Shown piece by piece: positions 6,556 through 12,443 of a stretch of DNA of 15,038 bases. Numbering within the stretch: the stretch's first letter is position 1; each line of letters opens with the position of its first letter. The notes under the pieces were generated by a model. That model was not told the origin of the DNA and ran no database searches. It saw only the letters and a list, made by a program, of their open reading frames with translations. The position numbers and the translations under genes are program-made. Origin of the DNA: an uncultured Rubrobacteraceae bacterium (GTDB lineage Bacteria > Actinomycetota > Rubrobacteria > Rubrobacterales > Rubrobacteraceae); assembly GCA_902805985.1 (NCBI GenBank), contig CADCUW010000329.1:1-15038 (forward strand). The letters run 5' to 3'.

Positions 6556-7260
6556 CTAGGTGGTGCTCGTCGTCTGCCGGCGGCGGTTAACGAAGAAGGC
6601 GATGACCGTAAAGATCGCGGCGGCGACGAGGGCCGTTATCCTGTGATATCCCTCCGTCGCGTGCGCGAAGGATTGCACCACGCCCAGCCTATCGTCGAAC
6701 ATGAGTTCGACGGCGACATAGACCAGGAGGGCCGCGCCGGCGTAGACGATCAACGGGAAACGGTCCATGAGGTCGCTCAAGATAGTGGCGCCGAACATAA
6801 TGATCGGGATCGTTAGCACGATCCCCAGGGCCACGAGCCACACCCGCGGGTCGCCCTCGGGGTTCCGCGAGATGGCAACCAGGGCGATCACGTTGTCGAG
6901 CGACATGACCGCGTCTGCTACGGCGATGATCCTCACGGACTGCCACAGCCCAGAACCGGCCTCGATGTCCGACTCCTCGTCCTCGGGCTTGACGAGTTGC
7001 CACGAGATGTAGATGAGCAACAACCCCCCAACGACCTGCAGGAGCGGTATCTGAACGAGGAAAGAGACGATGAAGGCGAAGAGGATCCTGAGGCCAATCG
7101 CCGCCGCGACGCCCAGCTGAATGGCCCGGCGGCGCACGTTGCCCTCCAAGTTGCGCACCGCCAGCGCGATCACGACAGCGTTGTCCCCGGATAGGATGAG
7201 ATCTATTAGCAGGACACCGATAAATGCCCCCAACAACTCCAGGCTGAAAATGCCCTCCAC
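6556..7260 (-). CDS. TerC-family integral membrane metal transporter
   Basis: A 234-residue TerC-family protein with about seven membrane helices. Relatives export Mn2+ or supply metal to exported enzymes, and TerC itself is linked to tellurite resistance. The two signature acidic motifs are present: LILSGDNAVVIALA (21-34) in helix 1 and ADAVMSLDNVIALVA (115-129) in a later helix. Their Asp and Asn residues are the likely metal ligands. A charged cytoplasmic loop (KPEDEESDIEAGSG, 91-104) separates the halves. It starts with GTG at 7260, with AAGGGG 4 nt upstream. A perfect TATAAT on the minus strand at 7315-7320 and a 12-bp palindrome at 7299-7310 lie just upstream, so it probably has its own regulated promoter. 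The shorter YjbE-like form is the best fit. The metal is not assignable. Confidence 0.9.
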   Translation of the reverse strand: MEGIFSLELLGAFIGVLLIDLILSGDNAVVIALAVRNLEGNVRRRAIQLGVAAAIGLRILFAFIVSFLVQIPLLQVVGGLLLIYISWQLVKPEDEESDIEAGSGLWQSVRIIAVADAVMSLDNVIALVAISRNPEGDPRVWLVALGIVLTIPIIMFGATILSDLMDRFPLIVYAGAALLVYVAVELMFDDRLGVVQSFAHATEGYHRITALVAAAIFTVIAFFVNRRRQTTSTT

Positions 7261-7298
7261 TTTGCCCCTTCTTGTCGTTGCCCGCCGCTACCGTCTAT

Positions 7299-7320
7299 CG
7301 AGCATGCTCGGCCGATTATA
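7299..7320 (-). promoter_or_regulatory. terC promoter with palindromic operator candidate
   Basis: On the minus strand a perfect TATAAT (7315-7320) is followed by the perfect 12-bp palindrome CGAGCATGCTCG (7299-7310), which begins at or next to the expected transcription start, leaving a 5' UTR of about 48 nt before the terC GTG. No good -35 hexamer is seen at 16-18 nt. A palindrome at +1 is a typical repressor site; it could also be a 5' RNA hairpin. Confidence 0.5.
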
Positions 7321-7452
7321 CGCAACGGCGCGGAAGAATCCGGCTACGTCCGCCCCCAACGCTTCCCAAGACGGGTCCGCGAGCAATCTGGGGAGACGGG
7401 CTGACGTTGAGACCGTACCGCTAGGCGGCCCTAGCACAGGGTTTCATACGCA

Positions 7453-7490
7453 CCTTCCCTTGGCCGTCTGCAGCGACGGCCAAGGGAAGG
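7453..7490. repeat. Perfect 16-bp inverted repeat with 6-nt loop
   Basis: CCTTCCCTTGGCCGTC (7453-7468) and its exact reverse complement (7475-7490) flank the loop TGCAGC. This is the strongest hairpin in the window. No T-run follows on either strand. It could terminate the HMA/coiled-coil transcript, whose last stop is at 7673, or act as a structured leader: its right arm on the plus strand ends in AAGGGAAGG directly before an ATG. Confidence 0.7.
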
Positions 7491-7672
7491 ATGAGCTTGT
7501 TCTGGCTTCGGAATGCCGTCTACGACGCATCCTTGCGCCACTACCCGTGGCCGTGCGAGCGCATCGAGTAAACCATCGGGGGTCGCCGTGGCCGGCGCCC
7601 TTGTGGCATCGGCCTGGCTGTAGTCGCGGTGCGCGGGAGCCGCGTCCGGCTAGGTCTGCGAGCGCCGTCTCC

Positions 7673-8113
7673 CTACCGGTTCAGCAGCCGGCCGATCAAA
7701 CCCCTGCTCCTGAGCCGTTCGACCTCACTGACGCTCTCATCCATGTCGCGCTCCAGTCGGGCCATCTGCTCGATGCGCTCCATGAGCATCAGCCGCTCCT
7801 CGGCCGCGGCCCTGAGCTCCAGCACCTCGTCCGTCAGCCGGCGCCGCTCGGCGGTGGAGTCCTTGATCTCCTTCTGAAGCCGCGCGTTGGAGGCCCTGAC
7901 CTCTTTTAGCTGGCCCGAGAGCCTGCCGACCTCTTCCCTGGCACGCGCGAGCTCCAGCGCGACGGCGGCCCCGCCGATGCGGTTCCGGACTTCTTCCAGC
8001 GGGACCAGGCCCCCGGCGCCCGCGAGCGAGCGCGCCTCCGGCTCCGGGACGCCCATCAGGCGCGCGGCCTCGGCGACCGGGAGGGCCTCTCCTGGCGCGG
8101 CGGGGTCAGCCAA
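7673..8113 (-). CDS. Coiled-coil protein with HTH-like N-terminus
   Basis: A 146-residue cytoplasmic protein. Residues 11-45 (LPVAEAARLMGV, EPEARSLAGA, LVPLEEVRNRI) resemble the helix-turn-helix part of MerR-like DNA-binding domains. Residues about 50-135 form a long charged coiled coil (ELARAREEVGRLSGQLKEVR, then ERRRLTDEVLELRAAAEERL). The end, RSRGLIGRLLNR, is a basic amphipathic tail that could touch membrane or a partner. The best start is a TTG at 8113, overlapping the upstream HMA-fold gene by 8 bp, which indicates translational coupling. No family name is certain; KfrA-like or DivIVA-like scaffolds have comparable layouts, but no diagnostic motif for either is present. Whether the N-terminal domain binds DNA is an inference. 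Confidence 0.75.
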   Translation of the reverse strand: MADPAAPGEALPVAEAARLMGVPEPEARSLAGAGGLVPLEEVRNRIGGAAVALELARAREEVGRLSGQLKEVRASNARLQKEIKDSTAERRRLTDEVLELRAAAEERLMLMERIEQMARLERDMDESVSEVERLRSRGLIGRLLNR

Positions 8114-8342
8114 CCGAAGGGTCCGCGCCGGGGGAGGGCTCGACGTCGTGCCCGGCCTCCTCCATGGCGCCCTCTATCTTCTCCAACTCAGCCTCACCGC
8201 CGTCGTAGGAGACGGCGACCAGCCCCTTCTCAGGGTCCACGTTCACCCCGTTCACGAAATCTAGGCGCGTGAGGGCCCGCTCCAGCTTCTCGGCGTCATC
8301 CGCATCCGAGACATCCTTCACCACAAACGCCACGTCAGGCAT
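8106..8342 (-). CDS. HMA-fold (heavy-metal-associated-like) small protein lacking CxxC
   Basis: A 78-residue protein with the ferredoxin-like beta-alpha-beta-beta-alpha-beta pattern of the heavy-metal-associated domain: AFVVKDV strand, helix DAEKLERALTRLDFV, NGVNVDPEKGLVAVSYD hairpin, helix AELEKIEGAMEEAG, then HDVEPS. Where metal-binding members have M-(T/S)-C-x-x-C, this one has V-S-D13-A-D-D16, so both cysteines are replaced by aspartate and copper-type binding is unlikely. The ATG at 8342 has a strong AAGGAGGAG upstream. The stop codon overlaps the start of the coiled-coil gene, so the two are one operon. The fold may have been reused for protein-protein interaction. I am confident of the gene and of the fold resemblance; the role is unknown. 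Confidence 0.82.
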   Translation of the reverse strand: MPDVAFVVKDVSDADDAEKLERALTRLDFVNGVNVDPEKGLVAVSYDGGEAELEKIEGAMEEAGHDVEPSPGADPSVG

Positions 8343-8594
8343 CGTGCTCCTCCTTCGGTCGTCGCAGCACGCTACGGCTATCGCCTCCGCTTGTCAGCCC
8401 GACGCTCCGCGCCTTTCAGCATGACGTTCAGCATGCCTCAGCCTCCGGCCTCCGCTTTCAGCTCTCTTCGATGGGTGGTTGTCAGGCGTCCGTGCCACCG
8501 GTTTGCGCTCTAAGTTTGGGCCATCCCGGGTTCGTTGTCATCCCCGCGTTTGTCCAACCGCGCGACGATAGCTGAAAGCCCGTGTGCTACAGAG
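8343..8594. repeat. Intergenic gap with repeated TTTCAGC/GCTGAAA motifs
   Basis: No gene is visible. TTTCAGC occurs at 8414-8420 and 8456-8462, TTCAGC at 8427-8432 and the reverse orientation GCTGAAAGC at 8571-8579. The exact 12-mer GCGCCTTTCAGC (8409-8420) is shared with the gap at 3855-3979. The promoter of the HMA-fold operon should also lie here. Confidence 0.4.
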
Positions 8595-9581
8595 CTACTC
8601 TTGCTCGCGGGGTCGCACGTTGAGCGCCAGTTTCTTGCCGCGCCTCAGCACCTTCAGTTCCATATCGCGGCCTATGGCGGACTCGTCCAGGAGGGCGAGT
8701 AGGTCGCTGTTGGAGCGGATGGGCTGGCCGCCGAGGCCCACGATCACGTCCCCCGAGCGGACGCCGGCCCTCCGGGCCGGGCCGTTGGGGGGGACTTCGC
8801 GGACGCCAGCACCCCCGCCGACGCCGCCGCGCGCCGGCTGGGTGGCCACGACGACGCCGAGGCGGGCGCGCCTCACGCGTCCCTCGGTTACGAGGGAGAA
8901 GACCACCCGCCTGAAAGCGCCAGAGACCGGTACGGCGAAGCCTATGCCCTGGGCGCCGCCGATTATGGCCGTGTTGATGCCGACGACCCGGCCCGAGACC
9001 TCGGCCAGAGGTCCGCCGGAGTTGCCGGGGTTGATCGCGGCGTCCGTCTGGATGACGTTCTCGATCGGGCGCCCCTCCTGGCCCCGGATGGAGCGCCCGA
9101 GCGCGCTGACCACCCCCGCCGTCACCGTGCTCTGGAAACCCAAGGGGCTCCCGATGGCGACGACGAGTTGGCCGACGACCAGGTTCTCCGCCTCGCCGAG
9201 CGCCGCCACCGTCGGTTCTTGTTCGGGGGTGAAGCGGACCACCCCGAGGTCGCTCGGCGGGTCGTCGCCGAGCACCTCCGCCGGGACCGACGTCCCGTCC
9301 GAGAACGTTACGCGCATCTCGCCGCCGTCGCCCCGTCGTCCGCCGGCGCTGCCAGCGGCGTTGCCCAGGCCGCGCACGACGTGGCTGTTGGTGACGGCGG
9401 TGGCCGTGGTCCCGTCCGTGCCGAGGACCACCCCGCTCCCGCCACCGCGGCCGTCGGGGAGGCCGAGCGAGATCACGGCCGGCTCAAGCGTCTCCGTTAC
9501 GTCCCTAACCGCCCGCGAGTAGGCGTCGAGCGCGGGCCTCTCCAGCCTGGAACTGGCCGACAGGTTCTCGAAGATCTCCAT
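8595..9581 (-). CDS. HtrA/DegP-type trypsin-like serine protease with PDZ domain
   Basis: A 328-residue S1C serine protease. The catalytic triad is visible: His67 in VTNSHVV, Asp111 in PSDLGVV and Ser188 in INPGNSGGPL, with the supporting VVAIGSPLGF (140-149) and IQTDAAI (177-183). A PDZ domain follows at about 240-325 (RLGVVVATQPA, GPARRAGVRSGDVIVGLGGQ). Unlike most actinobacterial HtrA proteins, no signal peptide or membrane anchor precedes the protease: the N-terminus is MEIFENLSASSRLERPALDA. The frame is open to a GTG at 9644, but that adds only an Arg-rich stretch without a Shine-Dalgarno. I chose the ATG at 9581, which has TAGAAA 7 nt upstream on the minus strand, the layout of a leaderless transcript. 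It is divergent from the GT-C-like gene. It probably acts in the cytoplasm unless exported by an unrecognised route. Confidence 0.9.
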   Translation of the reverse strand: MEIFENLSASSRLERPALDAYSRAVRDVTETLEPAVISLGLPDGRGGGSGVVLGTDGTTATAVTNSHVVRGLGNAAGSAGGRRGDGGEMRVTFSDGTSVPAEVLGDDPPSDLGVVRFTPEQEPTVAALGEAENLVVGQLVVAIGSPLGFQSTVTAGVVSALGRSIRGQEGRPIENVIQTDAAINPGNSGGPLAEVSGRVVGINTAIIGGAQGIGFAVPVSGAFRRVVFSLVTEGRVRRARLGVVVATQPARGGVGGGAGVREVPPNGPARRAGVRSGDVIVGLGGQPIRSNSDLLALLDESAIGRDMELKVLRRGKKLALNVRPREQE

Positions 9582-9736
9582 GCCGTAGTTTCTACCGCGC
9601 CGCCGGGTCCGCGCCACCCGGAAGAACGGCCAGGTTGGGGTCACGCGCCGGGCTCGAAAGCCGGGGCGCGAGCTTGAGCGCCGGCGTGAATGCCTGTAAC
9701 CTCTCTCGCGACCCCGCGTCGCACCGGAGGTAGCGA

Positions 9737-11911
9737 TTGGCCCGCCGCGTCAGATCCCCGGACGCCTTGATCCTGCTGTCGAGCGTCGCGGCCGTCGTCC
9801 TGCTCGCACCCCTGCGGTCCGTCGCCGAAGCCGCGCCTCCGGCCGCCTTCGTCGCCACCCTCCTGCTCTTCGTGGCACCCGGGGTGCTCGTAACGTACTG
9901 GTTCTTCTGGGACTCCATCTCGGGCCCGGCCGTGGCGCCCGTCGCTTTCGCCATCAGCACCGGCGTTTTCGGCCTCCTCGGGGTGCCCTTCCTGATCCTG
10001 CACGGGAGCGTGGAATCCTATGTCTGGGCCTCGGGAGCGGTGCTTGCGGTCTCCCTGACGATGGCGGGCTTGAGGGTGCTGTGGGCGTCCCCGCCCGCCT
10101 CGGAGAGCGGGACCGGCACGGACGGGGGTGGTGGGACGGACGGGCCTCCGGCCGGTTGGCTGTGGGTGCCCCTGGCCGTGCTGGGCGGGGGCCTGGCCCT
10201 GGTCGCCACGAGGAGGGTGCCGAGCAACTACGACGACGCGTGGGTCTACCTGTCGTGGGTAAGAGACTTTATGTATTCGGAGAGGCTCGCGCTACGCGAC
10301 CCGTACTTTGGCGAGAGGACCGCCGAGCTCTCGCGGGTAAAGGTGAACGGGTGGCTGCTGGAGCAGGCCGCCCTCTCACGCGTCTCCGGCCTGGACCCCG
10401 TAGAGATGGTGCTCAGGTACCTGACGCCGACGCTCGTCGTCGTTGCTTTGCTGGCCGTCTACGCCCTGGCCCGGGCCCTCCTGAAGAGCGGGCGGGCGGC
10501 GGTCCTCGCCGCCTCCGTCTACGCCCTCTTTCACGTGGCGTTTATCGAGCCCTCGGTGCACAACGTCGGGGTGGAGCTCGCCGTCCGCATAGCGGAGGAC
10601 AAGCACGCCGCCAGGTTCCTCGTCCTGCCGGCGGCGCTCCTCTCCGCGGCGCTCTACGTGGAGGGTAGAAGACGGCGCTACCTTGGCCTCTTCGCCTTTC
10701 TCTGCTGGACGACGGTCGCCGTGCACCCTTCGGTGCTGGGGGCCCTCGGGCTGTGCATGCTCGGCTTCGGGCTGGCGCACGTGGCGGTCAACTTGCGCCG
10801 GAGGGAGGCCTGGACGGGGATGGCGGCCCTCGCGCTCGCGCTGTGGAGCGTGCTTCTCGGCCCCCTGCTCCTGCTTTTCGCGGGCCGATCCCCCGCCGCC
10901 GTGCTGTTCTCCGCGGATATCAACGCGACTCCTCCTGCCGTGCTCGAGTACACGGTGTTCATCACGGAGAGCTGGCGGCACGTCTACGAGTTCGGCGACG
11001 GCTCGTACATGATGCATCCCTGGTTGCTGCTGAACCCGGTGATGCTGGGGGTGTACGTGGTCGGAATACCCTTCTTGCTGCGGCGGGCGAAGCGCAGCAT
11101 CGCCGCCCAGCTTCTCCTCGGCGGGTTGGCCGTGGTGACCGTCGCGGTCTACGTGCCGCCGGTCGCCACGTTCGTGGGGGAGGAGTTGATCGTGCCGGGC
11201 CTGCTGTGGCGCCTGGCCTGGCCGATCCCCCTCCTCGGCCTGCTGACGGCCGGCTGGATGGTCTGGGAGGCCCTGGTCTACGCGGAGGCCCGGCTGGGAG
11301 GACTCGAGATGGGTCGCGGCGGCGCGGCCAGGGTCCTGTCGCTGGCGCTCGTGGCCGTCCTGGTGGCGGTCGCAGCACCCCCCGTCGTAGCGAAAGCCGT
11401 GGGCCTCTACCGCGAGTACGAGGTCGCCCGCACCGCCAACTACCACCCCGATCCCGTATTCCCCTGGATCCGGGACAACATGGAGGAGCCCGGCGTCCTG
11501 CTCGCGCGCGACAGCGCGAACAACGTCATTCCCGCCTACTCGACGACGGTGGACGTGGTGAGCCAGCGGGGCGAGGGCATGATCCGGGACCGCGAGGAGC
11601 TGGCGCGGAGGGCCGGCTCGGCTTTGGGCATCCCCCGCCGCTACTGGGACGTCCACCGCTTCTTCTTCGGCCCCACCCTCGACGAAGAAGCCCACGAGAT
11701 ACTGCGCCGCTACGGGGTCGACTACCTGATGGTCTACGCGGGTGGCCCGCTCGACGCGCGGCTAGAGACCCTGCCGGGTTTCTCGGCCGTGGACGGCGCC
11801 CCCCGGCAGAAGTACGCCCTCTACGCGGTGGACCTCCAAAAGCTCGGCCCGCCCGCGCGAGGACCCGACCGGCCCCGCGACGTCGCCCCGTCGGCGGCTA
11901 CCGGGTCGTGA
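9737..11911 (+). CDS. Large polytopic membrane protein, GT-C glycosyltransferase-like
   Basis: A 724-residue membrane protein with roughly 11-13 hydrophobic segments. A four-helix N-terminal part (10-116) is followed by a Gly/Thr-rich linker (122-139). Then comes a GT-C-like core whose first extracytoplasmic loop has NYDDAWVYLSWVRDF (164-178), an acidic pair placed like the catalytic Asp/Glu of GT-C enzymes. The C-terminal soluble domain (about 555-700) has FPWIRDNMEEPGVLLARDSA, VVSQRGEG and ILRRYGVDYLMVYAGG, a pattern common at the end of GT-C mannosyl/arabinosyltransferase-like proteins. The likely role is transfer of a sugar from a polyprenyl-phosphate donor outside the membrane; this is an inference. 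The TTG start is supported by GGAGG 6 nt upstream (9726-9730). It stands alone, divergent from the protease, with no glycan cluster beside it. Confidence 0.82.
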   Translation: MARRVRSPDALILLSSVAAVVLLAPLRSVAEAAPPAAFVATLLLFVAPGVLVTYWFFWDSISGPAVAPVAFAISTGVFGLLGVPFLILHGSVESYVWASGAVLAVSLTMAGLRVLWASPPASESGTGTDGGGGTDGPPAGWLWVPLAVLGGGLALVATRRVPSNYDDAWVYLSWVRDFMYSERLALRDPYFGERTAELSRVKVNGWLLEQAALSRVSGLDPVEMVLRYLTPTLVVVALLAVYALARALLKSGRAAVLAASVYALFHVAFIEPSVHNVGVELAVRIAEDKHAARFLVLPAALLSAALYVEGRRRRYLGLFAFLCWTTVAVHPSVLGALGLCMLGFGLAHVAVNLRRREAWTGMAALALALWSVLLGPLLLLFAGRSPAAVLFSADINATPPAVLEYTVFITESWRHVYEFGDGSYMMHPWLLLNPVMLGVYVVGIPFLLRRAKRSIAAQLLLGGLAVVTVAVYVPPVATFVGEELIVPGLLWRLAWPIPLLGLLTAGWMVWEALVYAEARLGGLEMGRGGAARVLSLALVAVLVAVAAPPVVAKAVGLYREYEVARTANYHPDPVFPWIRDNMEEPGVLLARDSANNVIPAYSTTVDVVSQRGEGMIRDREELARRAGSALGIPRRYWDVHRFFFGPTLDEEAHEILRRYGVDYLMVYAGGPLDARLETLPGFSAVDGAPRQKYALYAVDLQKLGPPARGPDRPRDVAPSAATGS

Positions 11912-12003
11912 GGCCGTAGCCTGTACAGTGGCGGCAGGGTCAGGATAGAGAAAGAGTCTTCGAATTCTCCCGTAAGGCGCCTGGCAGAACCGAGGGGGGA
12001 AAG

Positions 12004-12039
12004 CCGCAAGTAGGGCGCACGCACTTGCGGTAAAGCCCT
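12004..12039 (+). ncRNA. Candidate structured RNA, possible pseudoknot
   Basis: CCGCAAGT (12004-12011) pairs perfectly with ACTTGCGG (12023-12030). The loop begins AGGGC (12012-12016), which is complementary to GCCCT at 12035-12039. This could be an H-type pseudoknot or two alternative pairings. The first connecting loop would be 0-1 nt, which is tight. No known riboswitch consensus was recognised, and strand is assumed from the flanking genes. Confidence 0.3.
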
Positions 12040-12089
12040 GTCCTTCGAACTTCTTACTGGTAGTAGGGCCGTTCCTGAGCAGTGTCTTC

Positions 12090-12120
12090 GAGGGGCCGGG
12101 GCGTTGTGCTCCGGCCCCTC
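12090..12120 (+). terminator. 10-bp GC hairpin downstream of GT-C-like gene
   Basis: GAGGGGCCGG (12090-12099), an 11-nt loop and CCGGCCCCTC (12111-12120) form a perfect 10-bp stem about 180 bp after the membrane protein stop. There is no U-tract (CCTTGCCCCC follows), so it is either a U-less terminator or part of a larger RNA structure. Confidence 0.4.
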
Positions 12121-12165
12121 CCTTGCCCCCATTACCGTAGTGCGTGGGAGGAGCGTTCTCGGAAG

Positions 12166-12185
12166 TGCAAACTCGGCAGTTTGCA
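12166..12185. promoter_or_regulatory. Perfect inverted repeat, operator or hairpin candidate
   Basis: TGCAAACT-CGGC-AGTTTGCA is a perfect 8-bp inverted repeat with a 4-nt centre, less GC-rich than its surroundings. Its shape suits a dimeric regulator site, but no promoter is recognisable directly beside it; murT starts about 260 bp downstream. Confidence 0.35.
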
Positions 12186-12430
12186 TGGACACGTTCGTGG
12201 CGGTCTTCGATAACCGTATCTTGAGGCTGATTCCGATGGGGTGAGCACAACGACTCGTGGTCCCGTTTAGAGATACGAAAAAACTAGATAAATTTCGCGC
12301 ATCTTCGCGCAAATGTCCCGACACGGCGCGGAGCCCTCGCGGAGTTACCGACGCCCATAGGGCAAGATATCCCTAGCCCGTAAGACCGGAAGCCGATCGG
12401 GGATGACGGGCAAGATCTCTGCGCGGTACA

Positions 12431-12436
12431 TATAAT
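12431..12436 (+). promoter_or_regulatory. -10 element of a leaderless murT promoter
   Basis: A perfect TATAAT ends 7 nt before the murT GTG at 12444, so transcription would begin at or within a base of the start codon. There is no Shine-Dalgarno. No good -35 is seen at 16-18 nt; ATGACG at 12403-12408 is too far. Leaderless mRNAs with exactly this spacing are common in Actinobacteria. Confidence 0.6.
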
Positions 12437-12443
12437 CCGGGCC

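Larger units (their letters stand above)
7261..7672. other. 412-bp gap with strong hairpins upstream of terC
   Basis: No gene that I recognise. The gap holds the terC promoter region (7299-7320), a GCTAGG-CGGC-CCTAGC hairpin (7420-7435), a 16-bp perfect hairpin (7453-7490) and a 26-codon plus-strand ORF (7491-7571) beginning right after that hairpin. The rest (7572-7672) shows nothing specific. TerC genes are sometimes controlled by yybP-ykoY manganese riboswitches; I could not recognise that consensus here by eye. Confidence 0.4.
11912..12443. other. 532-bp non-coding region upstream of murT with several inverted repeats
   Basis: No credible gene on either strand; the long minus-strand frames here overlap the 3' end of the preceding gene and match no family. 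Structures: CCGCAAGT/ACTTGCGG (12004-12030) with AGGGC in its loop matching GCCCT downstream; a 10-bp hairpin (12090-12120); the perfect repeat TGCAAACT-CGGC-AGTTTGCA (12166-12185); an AT-rich patch (about 12265-12295); tandem TTCGCGCA (12294-12301 and 12304-12311); and the murT -10 element (12431-12436). Confidence 0.5.

Noticed and set aside
7381..7500. Possible yybP-ykoY manganese riboswitch upstream of terC
   Set aside because: Expected from the gene family, and GGGGAGA appears on the wrong (plus) strand, but the conserved core was not found on the minus strand, and a TATAAT lies much closer to the start codon.
10376..11695. 439-codon minus-strand frame opposite the GT-C-like gene
   Set aside because: His/Gln/Arg-rich antisense shadow of a clear membrane protein gene.
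10753..11919. 388-codon plus-strand frame inside the GT-C-like gene
   Set aside because: Arg/Gly/Pro-rich out-of-frame shadow.
12241..12270. 10-codon ORF starting GTGAGCACAACG, similar to the murT start GTGAGCACC
   Set aside because: Only 8 identical bases are shared and the ORF stops at once; likely chance.
11821..12324. 167-codon minus-strand frame across the murT upstream region
   Set aside because: Runs antisense into the 3' end of the 9737 gene, has no family similarity and crosses the hairpins; treated as non-coding.
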